Below, piece after piece: positions 44,310 to 55,579 of a stretch of DNA of 64,000 nucleotides. Made by a program: the position numbers and the translations under genes. Position 1 is the stretch's first letter, and each line of letters starts with the position of its first letter. The stretch spans positions 206,138 through 270,137 of the forward strand of contig CAXIPT010000002.1 of the NCBI GenBank assembly GCA_964030475.1, given 5' to 3'. Below the pieces are notes generated by a model that was not told where the DNA came from, made no database searches, and saw only the letters and a list, made by a program, of their open reading frames with translations. Source of the DNA: Tethya wilhelma. Taxonomy: Eukaryota > Porifera > Demospongiae > Tethyida > Tethyidae.

Positions 44310-44590
44310 GTATGGATGTCCTTGGATTCATCCAAGGACATCCAAAGGAATCTTTATATCCCACACTCCTATCCGATACACTAAGTCCAATGTACGGATG
44401 TCCTTGGATTCATCCAAGGACATCCAAAGGAATCTTATATTCCACACTCCCATCCGATACACTAAGTCCAATGTATGGATGTTCATCTAAGGACATCCAA
44501 AGGAATCTTATATCCCACACTCCCATCCGATACACTAAGTCCAATGTAACAACAATCTAATTACAATCCGATACACTAAGTCCATTGTAT
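44310..44590. repeat. ~85-bp tandem repeat with a 13-bp-stem hairpin
   Basis: Three to four units of CCGATACACTAAGTCCAATGTA with GGATGTCCTTGGA-TTCA-TCCAAGGACATCC. The hairpin stem is perfect in the first two units (44322-44351 and 44397-44426), shortened in the third and missing from the last, which also begins to drift. Confidence 0.85.
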
Positions 44591-44747
44591 AGGATGTCTT
44601 AGGATTTGTACCCAAACCAATCAACGAATTGACAGTTACACACACAATTGTATATACTTAATTAATGTACATGCATGCAGGAAAACATGTTGGTCATGTA
44701 TTTGCATCATGCATGTGATGCCATTACAATGCCTGTGACCTCTAGTA

Positions 44748-44818
44748 TAGCTCAGTGGTAAGAGCATTTAACTGGAATTTAAAAGACCTTGGTTTGAATC
44801 CCAACAAGATCTGAAAAT
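44748..44818 (+). repeat. tRNA-like sequence (SINE head or tRNA pseudogene)
   Basis: TAGCTCAGTGGTAAGAGCA is a near-perfect A box/D arm; GGTTTGAATCC is a good B box. An anticodon stem TTTAA/TTAAA encloses CTGGAAT, which would give anticodon GGA. Acceptor halves do not pair well and the variable arm is short for a Ser tRNA, so I do not call a working tRNA. 44591-44747 and 44819-45228 show no other feature. Confidence 0.5.
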
Positions 44819-45228
44819 TTTCCAATGAAATTTCCACGCAATTGTGGGGTACACACATGTATAATACTTCCCAAATGACAAGGGCACAGAATAATAATTA
44901 TAATAGCATGCATGCCATAGAATATTATGCTAAATGATGCATGTTACAGTATAGGAATAAAATACTAATTTGAGCAGCTGAAGTATTGTTTTGAGTCATG
45001 CAATTAAGATAGTATAAAGAATGTTTACTTAATCTAGATGATGCAAATAAACTCAAAGTATAATGGCATTGATACCAGTAAACACGGTTAATCAAAACTC
45101 CTGGACCAGTTGTTTGGCAGCTTTCCGGGGGCTTCGTCTAGGGCTTATGTTCCTTGGTTGAGTCGACTTCTCCATAATACTCTCATCTCTATGTGTAAAA
45201 CAATACTACTTATTAATTAACATGCATA

Positions 45229-46266
45229 TTCCCAGCACGGTAGTACTGGGTACACAGGAATGGCACGGATGCCCCATTAGCGCAATACAAATATTCACGC
45301 GAATAACTCTGCAAAAACTGAGCGCTTAGCACTAAAAGGCTTCTCAAGCTGCTATTTAGCTCATTCTCTTTCTAACAATCCTAAAAAATGGCCTAAAACC
45401 ATCGCTAAAGTACCAAACTAAACTATGCCAAACCTCCAATTTTCTCCATCTTCTTCTTCTTCTTCTTCTTCTTCTTATTCTTCTATGTTGGCAAGGCTTT
45501 TCTCAGAGACCGCTCGCTTTCAGAAGCTGATTCTTGAACGAATAAACTTGGTATCTTTGTCTTCAGTCGCTTTTGCCATCGGTTTTTCATGTCTCTCGTC
45601 CAGTCGCTAGATACAAGACAGAAAGCGCCTTCTCCATATGGCCGCCATTAAATGCATTATTCATGAATAAGTGGGAATTCAAGTTGACGACCCTTTCCAC
45701 ACAGGCAAGTGTGCGTTATTTGGAATTCACAGCTTACCTGACTAGTGCTGAACTCCAGAGCTCTGGCTGAACTCTACCTTTCTTCAATAACTATCTTGCT
45801 ACTATTGAATAAGCAACTTAGCACTGAAGGCAACAAAGTTTTGTGATGCCACTGCTCCACCTGCAGTGATGCCAGGTCCTGCAAATTCAGTAAGCTAGCA
45901 GCTAGGACATGTACCATCACACATTTCAGCATTCAGTCAGACACACACACTGATACACACGGCACAAACTCATTGATAGAATTATGAAAAAATTAGAGCA
46001 AACAAGAATAAAAAACATTGAAATGTAATGAGACACAGGAATGGCCAAATCATAAAAAAGAAAGCAAACAAGTGGAATGGCTGTTAGANNNNNNNNNNNN
46101 NNNNNNNNNNNNNNNNNNNNNNNNNNNNNNNNNNNNNNNNNNNNNNNNNNNNNNAGCCCATAGAAGGATTCTGCACACACTCTAACAGCCATTCCACTTG
46201 TTTGCTTTCTTTTTTATGATTTGGCCATTCCTGTGTCTCATTACATTTCAATGTTTTTTATTCTTG
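45229..46266 (+). mobile_element. Family-1 hairpin element, copy D, with assembly gap in the hairpin
   Basis: Starts TTCCCAGCACGG after GCATA, ends ATTCTTG before TAGTTA (A|T). The run of N at 46089-46154 falls in the loop of the terminal hairpin (arms around CAAACAAGTGGAATGGCTGTTAGA). This copy belongs to a subgroup with CACAGGAATGG instead of CATAGGAATGG. Confidence 0.85.
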
Positions 46267-47288
46267 TAGTTAAATACTCTCAGTACAAACTTCTGTATTA
46301 CTAACTGTGCAATTATTTTTGTAATTACACTTGGATTTTTAATGAGCTATGGCAGCTGCTCCAAATTTTGAACAAGAGCGCTGTACAGATAGCTACGCTG
46401 CCAGGCCAGCAACTTGAGAAGAGTATTGTGTAAGGTAAGTGGTATTATAGAAACATAGCGGTTACACTGTGTCCGTCACTTCAGCAGTAATTGTTTTGAT
46501 AAGTACAAGTCATAGCAGCCTACTACAGCCAGCTATTCACGTAGCTACTACACACGCTGAACTAAATGATTACACATGAATTTGGGTGCATTAGTGCGTT
46601 GCCAAATTCAATTTGATTAATAATTCTGTTCAAGTACACGATATTGCTGCTGCTGTGCATCTCATTATAATAATTCCCACTACGGTAGTACTAGGTACAC
46701 AGGAATGGCACTGATGCCCCATTAGCCACAAAACAGTCTATGGAAAGTCTGCAATTTTATCGCACCAGCAAAAAATGAGATTCATGATTCACTACAATCA
46801 TGAGTATAATGGTGACGGTTTGTGGTTAATGAATATTGTTATACTCATGAGGCTCCGAAAACTAATATTCATGAGTGCATGGCTTTACTGTACTAATGTG
46901 GTTACCAGTACAAACAGCCACTTGACCTCAGAGCACTTCTAATGGTTCTTCATAAAGATGCACCAAATGCCATGTGTTTTTTTCTACATTCTACCGTGTA
47001 CTATTGTGCGCATGCCACTACAAAGTGGATGTGTATCTTAGCAATTATGGCCATAGCTAAAGTATACATTTTAGTATTTCTATCTTGTATATCTTTGCCA
47101 TATGAGTCTCTATTAAATTCATATGAAGAGGCTATGTAGAAGGCAATATATAGGAATGTAGTCTGGAGTCTCAGAATCTGCCAGTACTAATTTGCCCAAA
47201 ATTGTGTGAGTCTACTGTATGTGTGTGTGTGTGGGGATGGGGGGGGAGTCTGGGCAAAACTACTTAGACAAGCTACCAGTAAACTATA
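46267..47288. other. Mostly unassigned; fragment of a family-1 left end at 46674-46740
   Basis: 46674-46740 (TTCCCACTACGGTAGTACTAGG, then CAGGAATGGCACTGATGCCCC) is the first ~65 bp of a family-1 element, again after A. No gene is supported in the rest. Confidence 0.6.
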
Positions 47289-47782
47289 TTCCCAATACGG
47301 TAGTACTGGGTACACAGGAATGGCATGGATGCCCCATTAGCACAGTACAAATATTCAAGCAAATAACTGCAAAAACTAAGCGCTTGGCTCAAAAAGGCTT
47401 TTCAAAGCTACTATTTAGCTCATTCTCTGTCTAACAAGCCTAAAAACATGGCCTAAAACCATCGCAAAAGTAGCAAACTAAACTATGCCAAACCTCCAAT
47501 TTTCTCCATCTTCTTTTTCTTCTTCTATGTTGGCAAGGCTTTTCTCAGAGATCGCTCACTTTCAAAAGCTGATTCTTGAACGAAGAAACTTGGTATCCTT
47601 GTCTACAGTCGCTTTTGGCATTGTTTTTTCGTGTCTCTCCTCCAGTCACTAGATACAAGACAGAAAGTGCCTTCTCCGTAAGGCTGCCATTAATTTCTAA
47701 ACTCATGCAATATTTATGAACACCTAGGAATTCAAGTCGACGACACTTTCCACATATGCAAGTGTGTGTTATTTGGAATCCT
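47289..47782 (+). mobile_element. Family-1 left half, interrupted by a TTAA-type element
   Basis: TTCCCAATACGG after CTATA, through CTT-rich run and GTGTGTGTTATTTGGAATCC. It then switches at TTAA (47783-47786) into AGGGTAACTGAAAT. Together with 48925-49101 it gives inverted CCCAGTAC-type ends around the THAP gene, though the join at 48924 lies between. Confidence 0.75.
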
Positions 47783-48923
47783 TTAAAGGGTAACTGAAAT
47801 CCCAAAAAAATTTTTTTTTGCTCTAAAATGATTGTATTATGTCTAGATTTATAGTGAGTAGTACTGAAAAAATTTTACAGCAAAGAGTTCACGTACCACG
47901 TGTACAGCTGTACAGAGAACTACAGAGAAATGGTGAAATGCTGTGTTGCTGCTGGCTGTAGAATACGTACAAGGATGGAGCCAGCCTGTTTCTCTTCCCT
48001 AAAGACCCTCATATGCAGAAAAATGGGCTGATCAAGTAAAGAGAACTAGAGATAAGTGGGATGGACCGAGTGATAGTTCTGTGGTATGTAGCTGTCATTT
48101 CGAGAACGACTGCTTTGAAACAGAGATGAAGCTAGCTGAAAGCCTTGGAGTGGAAGGCAGAAGGAAACCTCGATTGAAACCAGATGCTGTGCCTACTCTG
48201 TATAAGAGGCTTACAGTGGATACTGATCGTGATGAGTCCGAGGCTGAACAACCAAAGAAGAAAAGAAGAGTGAAACGTGAGAGGAAACGGGTAAGTGTGA
48301 TGTGAGATTACAATAAACCTACTAGACAATTTACTGGCAGAAATATTATTAGTTGTTAGATGCTGCATTGGACTGTGGTGCCACGGCGTCCTTTGTAGTG
48401 AACAATCAGATTGTGGACAACTTACCCAACCAATGTCTAATGAGAAGTCCACACAGGTATAATATTATAAAAAAGCATATCAATGAAGCTTGATTTTCAT
48501 AACTATTGTTATGAACATAGATAACAGTACTCACCAATGATGCAATGGTTCAAGTACACCCCACAAGCAAGACTAGAGGTTTATTTGTTCCATTGTGTTG
48601 ATAAATCATTGTGTAATCAAATGATGTGCAACAGGATCACAAACACAGATTATGTATAAGGACTGTGCTGTTCAGTGCAGTCTTATTCCTGCACCACCTC
48701 TACAATCAGCCTTTGATGCCAGTAGTTGTGTATCTGATACTGAGACAGAGACTGAAACTGAAGTAGAAACTGATTCATCAAGTTACATTCCTTATGAAGA
48801 CAAGTACAAAAAACATTGGAAATGTAATGGGACACAGGAATGGCTAAATCGTAAAAAGAACGCAAACAAGATGGAATGGCTGTTAGAGTGTGTGCAGAAT
48901 TCTTCCTGTATGGGCTGCATTTA
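47783..48923 (+). pseudogene. THAP-domain gene of a TTAA-type (Kolobok-like) element, broken
   Basis: TTAA then AGGGTAACTGAAATCCC marks the element end. The gene starts ATGGTGAAATGCTG at 47932. The THAP zinc finger (C2CH) is spread over three frames: MVKCCVAAGC; then DGASLFLFPKDPH; then VVCSCHFENDCFE with the last Cys and His, and the DAVPTLYKR box. So two single-base indels lie near 47965 and 48026. Exon 1 ends at 48290 (Lys/Arg-rich PKKKRRVKRERKR, then GTAAGT). Later exons: 48351-~48455 (LLDAALDCGATASFV), ~48525-48581, and 48636-48923 with TETETETEVETDSSS and KKHWKCNGTQEWLNRKKNAN-KMEWLLECVQ. Phase between exons 2 and 3 does not fit, a third lesion. THAP domains bind DNA in P-element and Kolobok-type transposases. 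Confidence 0.7.
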
Positions 48924-48924
48924 N

Positions 48925-49101
48925 GATGGTTTTAGGCCATGTTTTTAGGCTTGTTAGAAAGAGAATGAGCTAAATAGCAGCTTGAGAAGCCTTTTAGTGC
49001 CAAGCACTCAGTTTTTTGCAGAGTTATTCGCGTGAATATTTGTATTGCGCTAATGGGGCATCCGTGCCATTCCTGTGTACCCAGTACTACCGTACTGGGA
49101 A
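48925..49101 (-). mobile_element. Family-1 left end, reversed (copy F)
   Basis: GATGGTTTTAGGCCATG through CCAGTACTACCGTACTGGGAA is the reverse of the first ~175 bp of family 1. It begins at the 'n' 48924, immediately after the hairpin-arm homologue in the THAP gene, where assembly would be expected to fail. Confidence 0.8.
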
Positions 49102-49126
49102 TAAGATTAAAAAAAAGTAAGACTTA

Positions 49127-49212
49127 CCGCCAAATTTAAAACAACCAATATTTGGCAGTCTGGCCAAAATCGCCAAATTAAATTACCGCCAATATTTCCA
49201 CGTTTATGGTAG
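49127..49212. repeat. Partial copy of the 36022-36229 MITE
   Basis: ACCGCCAAATTTAAAAC through CAATATTTCCACGTTTATGG matches the right part of that MITE; the left end is missing. Confidence 0.75.
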
Positions 49213-49388
49213 ATATGCACTTAATTTTGTAATGACAATTATAAATAGTATTGTTATGCAACAATAAAATGCTAACATGCATGTACAGTAGCTGTAACAA
49301 TTACAATAATTTTGAGGCAAATATTTGTTTTTTCATTTACTGATCCACTAATTATAGAAAAACTATCAACCAAGAGCATTTACCATTT

Positions 49389-49949
49389 GTGACGTGTCAA
49401 GCGAAGACCTGAAGTTAGGGAAATTATTGTTTTTCGAGTAAACTGTGGTTTTAGTTTAATTCGTGTTTTTGCGCAAATTTTTTACTGCACGGATTGGTTG
49501 CGCTACATTTCAGCATGCAAAATTTAAGGGATGGAGCTATTTTTGCAGAGATATAGACTGTAATGTCAGCCTCGTTCTTTTCTATTTAGTTGCTAACACG
49601 GAGAACAGTTGCTATGCTGTGCAACAGACCATAGCAAATATTAATGAGATAGGCAGCTGCCAGTAAAAATGAATTATTATTCTGTGTTATTTCTGCTACA
49701 TAGACTTCATTTCACAGAATTTTGTTACAGCACATGCACAGATAGACCAGCTAAAGCTTCTGTTATGCTTGCCAATTTCAAGCACCCACATAGAGCAGCT
49801 TTCTGCTCGTGGGTATTGCCTCACCCTGTACGCAATCGCTTACAGGTTATTCTGAGGCTTATTTTTGTTCCTAGAACTTATTCCTATAGCTAACTCAAAA
49901 TTCGTGGAAATTCCAAAACGTCAGGTTTTTGCTTGACTGGTCACATTTA
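49389..49949. mobile_element. ~560-bp element with GTGACxxGTCAAGC inverted ends
   Basis: Starts GTGACGTGTCAAGCGAAGAC and ends with the inverted GTCAGGTTTTTGCTTGACTG then GTCAC. Fragments of the same family lie at 16498-16530, 19110-19405, 20495-20595 and 62935-63075. No transposase. 49213-49388 and 49950-50432 hold nothing I can name. Confidence 0.75.
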
Positions 49950-50432
49950 TGCTTCTTTGTAGTGTTGGATTCACAAGAAAGTTTGTAAATACAGTTGTCA
50001 GTTTAGTTTGCTGAGGAATGACCATTCATGGGATTGTTCGAAGTATAACAATTTTGTGTATCTTTTATAAATTAGATCATGGTCAGTCTAGATCTGATGC
50101 AGCTAGTTAGTGTGTGAATTGAGTTCAATGGTAATCAAAACCTAATACAATGACATTCTCAGGTCTGTAAGGCTAGCATAAAGCTGCCAGTGCACGGCAG
50201 CTCATTATACTGAGCGCACCGCCTGCTGCATGTATCTAGCTTGTCACACTGCATGAAAACTACAATTAATATCATTAATAGTTAGTAGATAAAGATCATC
50301 AGTACCAAACGTAGTTTTAGAATTGTGTGGTGCTAGAACTTAGTCTATTGGAGAGTTGAGAAAGAACCTCTAGTTAATAACCGATTTTCTGGTACAGAAA
50401 GACACTAGCGCAGACAGTCAAATGAAGTTTAA

Positions 50433-50924
50433 CTCTTTAGGGCCCAAATATTTAATGCATACTTAATTAGAATTTATGAATATAATTAGCCTTGGTTTGG
50501 TTAAGATTTTTGTCTTCGCTTTGCTTAAAAATTTTCTCTTCTTGCTTAGCAATGGTTAGGCTAAGCCATGGCTGTATCAATTCTGTTACTACTTGGCTTT
50601 TGTTGACTTGAAAAGCTTGCAAAAATGGAAGCGGTCAAAGTTCACCAAATTAGTGGCAAACTTTTAGCTTTTTTTCTACTTTGCTGAGCAGTACTGCAAA
50701 GGCACTTACATGCAAGTAGCATCAAGCATCCATAGTAGCATCAAGCTTCTCCTACAAAACACTTAGAAAAAAAAACGTGACTTTTGAACCAAAGGTCTCG
50801 ATCACGCCCGCCGCAATCGTGACGTTGGAACTCTGAAGCCTATATCTCCTAGCCTACTAATTAGACCTGACTCTAACTTGGTATCTAAATAGAGCAATAC
50901 TTTACTTAACAGCACAGCAAATAC
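50433..50924 (+). mobile_element. TTAA-flanked CTCTTTAGGG element, copy without the MULE
   Basis: Begins CTCTTTAGGGCCC after TTAA (50429-50432). It is the same family as 52646-58260 and keeps the region CGTGACTTTTGAACCAAAGG (50776-50795), which is the uninterrupted form of the site where the MULE sits in the other copy. Its right end is lost where a hairpin element is inserted (50925). Confidence 0.75.
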
Positions 50925-52241
50925 AAGTAGCAAAAAAATTTTAAAAATAATGGTGTAGGAATGGGCAGTGCCATAAAAAGTAATGAAACACTCTGATTTT
51001 CGGCACATCACTACTCCATAATTTTCAGTCTTAATCATGTTATAGTATACAGGGTCCTTTGACTTCTGATTGTAAATTAAACAAGATTAAAAAACATTGA
51101 AAATGTAATGAGACACAGGAACGGCTAAATCATAAAAAAGAAAGCAAACAAGTGGAATGGCTGTTAGAGTGGGTGCAGAATCCTTCTATGGGCTGCATGT
51201 AATAGTCTTTTTACTGTGTCAAGTCCTTTATTTCGCCCACAGGAAGGATATTCTTTACACACTCTAACAGCCATTCCACTTGTTTGCTTTCTTTTTTAAG
51301 ATTTGGCCATTCCTGTGTCTCATTACATTTTTAATGTTTTTTTTTATTCTTGTTTGCTCTCGTTTTTTTTTATAATTCTATCAGTGAGTTTGTGCCGTGT
51401 GTATCAGTGTCTGTACGTGTCAGACTGCATGACGTTACATGTCCTGCTAGCTAACTGAATTTGCAGAACCTGGCATGACTGCAGGCGCAGCACTGCCATC
51501 ACAAAAAACTTTGTTGCCTTCAGTGCTAAGTTGCTTATTCAATAGTAGCAAGATAGTTATTGAAGATAGGTAGAGTTCAGCACTGGTTAGGTAAGCTGTG
51601 TATTCCAAGTAACGCACACTTGCCTATGTGGAAAGGGTCGTAAAGTTGAATTCCCAAACATGAATAATGCATGAGTTTAGAAATTAATGGTGGCCATACG
51701 GAGAAGGCGGTTTCTTTCTTGTATCTAGCGACTGGACGAAAGACATAAAAAACCGATGCCAAAAGCAACTGAAGACAAAGATACCAAGTTTATTTGTTCA
51801 AGAATCAGCTTCTGAAAGCGAGTGGTTTCTGAGAAAAGCCTTGCCAACATAGAAAAATAAGAGGAAGAATAAGAAGATGGAGGTTTGGCATAGTTTATTT
51901 TGGTACTTTAGCGATGGTTTTAGGCCATGTTTTTAGGCTTGTTAGAAAGAGAATGAGCTAAATAGCAGCTTGAGAAGCCTTTTAGTGCCAAGCGCTCAGT
52001 TTTTGCGGAGTTATTTGCGTTAATATGTGTATTGCGCTAATGGGGCATCCGTGACATTCCTGTGTACCCAGTACTACCGTACTGGGAATGAAGTATATCA
52101 GCAATCATGCAGGCAATCTATGTGACATGGTAACTACAAAAAAATGAAGTAGTCATGTGCCGAAATTTAGAGTTTTGGTATGTTTCATTACTTTTGATGG
52201 CCATTCCTACACTCTTATTTTTATAAATTTTTTACTACTTG
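50925..52241. mobile_element. Family-2 terminal hairpin on its own, with copy G in its loop
   Basis: Arms 50925-51025 (CAAGTAGCAAAAAAATT..., GTGTAGGAATGGGCAGTGCC) and 52135-52241 (inverted, ending CTACTTG) match the 32769-33138 hairpin. No family-2 body is attached. The loop was ~110 nt and now contains the family-1 element 51082-52088 near its middle. Confidence 0.8.
51082..52088 (-). mobile_element. Family-1 hairpin element, copy G
   Basis: Minus-strand, complete. Short-hairpin end TTCCCAGTACGG at 52088 (flank A on the minus strand, reading CTTCA), long-hairpin end CAAGATTAAAAAACATTG at 51082 (flank T). The loop of the hairpin differs from copy C. Insertion point A|T. Confidence 0.88.
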
Positions 52242-53189
52242 TTCCTGCACATTTTTCAACGACTCAAGTTGATGTTGCAAGAGGCTGATCAGTCTCTACA
52301 AAACAGTTGAACCACAGATGTAAATCTGCGCCCAAGTTTTATTTTGCACGTAAGTGGGCGTTACCACAAGATGGCTTCTTTTGTGAGTGATGTATACGGT
52401 GAAAAAAGAAGCTTCAGCAAGAGCAAAACCTTTAATGCTAGAAGTACTACATACTAATGAAGTCAAGGTATTTAGGTATTAGAAAGAAGACTGAATGGTC
52501 CAATTAGCACAAATGTATGCTGATACAGGGCGTGTCTTGTTATGCAGTTCATTCTCAAGTGTCTAATTTGTTGAGAAGTATTTGCAAAGGTATATAGCAG
52601 TGGACACAAATTTGATGAGTTGTATTGTGTAGTAATGTGTATTAACTCTTTAGAACCTAAATTTATTATGCATATTTAATGAATATTTAATTAACCTTGG
52701 TTTTTGTACATTTTTGTTTTTGCTTTAGCCTTAGTCACTCTCTTTTGTAGCTAGTTGAGCTGAGCTATGGTTACACTAAGCCATGGCTATATCAACTTAG
52801 TTCTAAGTTAGCTTTTACTTAAAAGCTTGCAAAAACGGAAGGGGTCAAAGTTCACCAAATGACCTGCATACTTTAGGCTTTTTTTCCAGCTTGAAGAGCA
52901 GCATTGCAAAAGCGCTTGCATGCAGGAATAGCCTAAGCCTCCCTGCACCTCTATAGCTAGTGTCAAGCTTCTCCTGCTAAGCACTAAGAAAAAAACGTGA
53001 GTTTAAAACGAATCCCACTATGCAACGAGAAGCCCCGCGACCTTTGACCCGCGATTAACTCTCTAACTTCTGCATTTTACCGCATCCCTTGGATGTAAAC
53101 AATGCATGTGTAAAGCTATCATGGAAAATGTGGAAACCGAATAGTATTATACAAATAGAAAAAAGTGTATAAAGATAGTTCAATAAGCA

Positions 53190-53865
53190 GCTAGTATAAT
53201 TTTGTTTATTTCTGTTGATAGATGAAAGGCAGGTCTGTTTAGCTGAATGTTGCCTGCTGGCTTAATGGCATCAAAATGACATTTAGAAACGTGTGTAATT
53301 TCCAACCATGTCTTCTTTGGAAGGGTAGGAAATGATGCTAACACATCAGTTACATTGCTGCCACTCATCTCTGTTTGTGCCACTATGTTGGGAGATTACT
53401 TGAGCCAGATAGGTGTTCCAGATCTGTAACTATCTGATGCCACATAAATATCAACATCAAACAATGTTGCAGTAACTATTATCTCCAAATTAGTTCCCCA
53501 GGTGCATGTTTTGCTCATATTCTTAGTGTGATCTCTGAAATTGGTTTGGTTGATAGTAGCATGTAATCCTTCAAAAGCTTTGGTTTTGGACTCACATTGT
53601 ACAATTACTTTTCTTAAGCTCAAATGATGATCTTGGGTACCAGTGAGCTGGAGGGAGAGAGCACGAAACAAGCAGTTGCCATCTCCTAGAACTCTATCCA
53701 CTTCTCTGCCTTGTTTTGTAAGAAATGGAGCAAGCAATGAGTACCCTGTTTGAGGTACATGAGATGACTTTGGAATCATGTCATCTGGAATTGGAATATC
53801 TGTTATAGTGCTTCCAGGTAGCCGCACGTATTGTGGATGTGGTGTACATATTCCCTATCACAGTG
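53190..53865 (-). CDS. OTU-family cysteine protease carried by the MULE
   Basis: Reads from about 53865 (TPHPQYVRLPGS) through IPIPDDMIPKSSHVP and LLAPFLTKQGREVDRV to the OTU catalytic box GDGNCLFRALSLQLTG (Asp and Cys present), then CTWGTNLEIIVTATLFDVDI. After a frame change near 53399 come TWLEITHVSKCHFDAIKP, with the catalytic His in HFDAI, and a stop or end near 53190. So Asp, Cys and His are all kept. OTU proteases cleave ubiquitin or ubiquitin-like chains. The gene lies just downstream of the transposase on the same strand, inside the same terminal repeats. No ATG is obvious at the 5' end, and the frame change may be a short intron or a lesion. Plant MULEs carrying ULP1-type proteases are a known parallel. 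Confidence 0.75.
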
Positions 53866-53947
53866 TTGTGCATTGATTGGCAGCATGTTACTGTGCACAT
53901 GTTCATTTATATCTATACCTTAATTAACTGTTGAGCAGTGATCCTAC

Positions 53948-55536
53948 TTAGGTTACAGCTCTCTGTACAGATTGAAACTTGCTATAATAATTATGTTTAT
54001 TTGTAATAGGCTTGTAAACAATACGTTTGTTGGAAATATTAGACAGTGGCATACGATTGGGTTGTTCTTCTCTTAGGTTGGAACAAATCCGAAGTACACA
54101 TGGTCGTTTCTTTTTCCCAGGTCCCCCAAACTTTGGCTTGTCTACACAAAACTTGCACGTGCAAAAAACCTCACCAATTACAAATGGGTGTTTAGTGGGT
54201 GGTTGGTTATTCTGTGTTGATCGTTTGTCTGCATCATTTGATTCTGTTGCATTTGTTGACTGTGTATGAACTGCGGTATCCATTGGCTTAGATTCCTATA
54301 GTTGCCATGCATGTAAAGATAAAGAAGTGAGCTATAAAATAGAGTATCCTTGACTATTTGCATAGTATATTTCTTGATTGACTTCATAGTTCAGAATGTC
54401 GAGTTTAGCTAAGATATTTTCACGTTCTTTTGAATCAGCATGCCTAAACATAGAGCATACCTGATGTATTATACTTATGTAAACAATTAAATACCTAACC
54501 TCAAAACAAGCCCAGACTTTTTTCTGCCTGGTGTTTTAGATGTCTGTCGAAACCTCCATTGATGGTCACATTTTTTCCCTGGTGGTATAGATTCCTTTGC
54601 TGTGAGAACATGCTTGCCAACTGATAGTTCTGTGTTATGGGCTGCTTTACAGGTTGCTACAGCTTGATGCAGCAAAGCATTAACATGTTTAATGTATGGC
54701 AAGATTGCAACATTCTCAGGAGTAACTTGTTCATGAAGCTCACGCATCAATCCATTAAATGTGTTGAGCTGAATCATTTGATCTGTTTGGAAATTATTAT
54801 GCTTTGAAGCAATACATGACATAGCACATATAATTATGTATACATGTATATATCAAACTTGTTTTCTGTTTATGTATACCTTTTACTGGATCAAACAGAT
54901 TCAGCATAGCTAATGTTGTCACCAATACTGTCGTTGAGGTCACTGTCTACCTCAGGGGATGCTGATGTGTTTGCTTCGTTTTGATGAAGTAGAGAGTGTA
55001 CCCGATGAATATGTTTACACACATGCCCGTTGTTGTATTCGTAGCATTTCACATCACATTTGTACATATGTGGGCACAAAATGGCTCATTGCATACACTG
55101 GTGTCGTTACTGAATGAAGGCACATAGAACATGTCCGCTTAACAGTGTATCCATCTGGATTACGCCCAGACATGCTCTCCACTATCCACTCTTCTGAGCC
55201 TGTGTCCTGAATGAAATTATTCACAATTCAGTGATGTACATAATATTAATGTTTGTACATCAATTTTACATGCATGTATACCTTCATCTTCACCATTGTC
55301 TGTGGAATAAGAATGCCACGTTCATGACGGCTTTTCTCTTCTTTTTCCTTCTTGTTAGTTGCAGGAGGTAGCTGTCGTGCACTTTGTAGCGAAAGAAGGC
55401 ATCCTTTTCATATTCAAGAAGGTGATGGATTAGGAAGTCAACCCGGCGATTAACTTTGCCATTAAGATGTACTGTCTTTAGGTGGTTATGAAAGCTGTAA
55501 ATGTGAGAAGTATTACTAAAGCAATTGCATATTCTC

Positions 55537-55579
<43 letters not shown>

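Noticed and set aside
44748..44818. Functional tRNA with anticodon GGA
   Set aside because: Acceptor stem does not pair and the variable arm is too short for a Ser tRNA.
45926..46192. Frame crossing the N run at 46089-46154
   Set aside because: Runs through an assembly gap in a hairpin loop.
47289..49101. Single 1.8 kb element with simple terminal inverted repeats around the THAP gene
   Set aside because: Attractive, but the join at 48924 lies between the ends, and a second terminus (TTAA-AGGG) starts inside; two interrupted elements are as likely.
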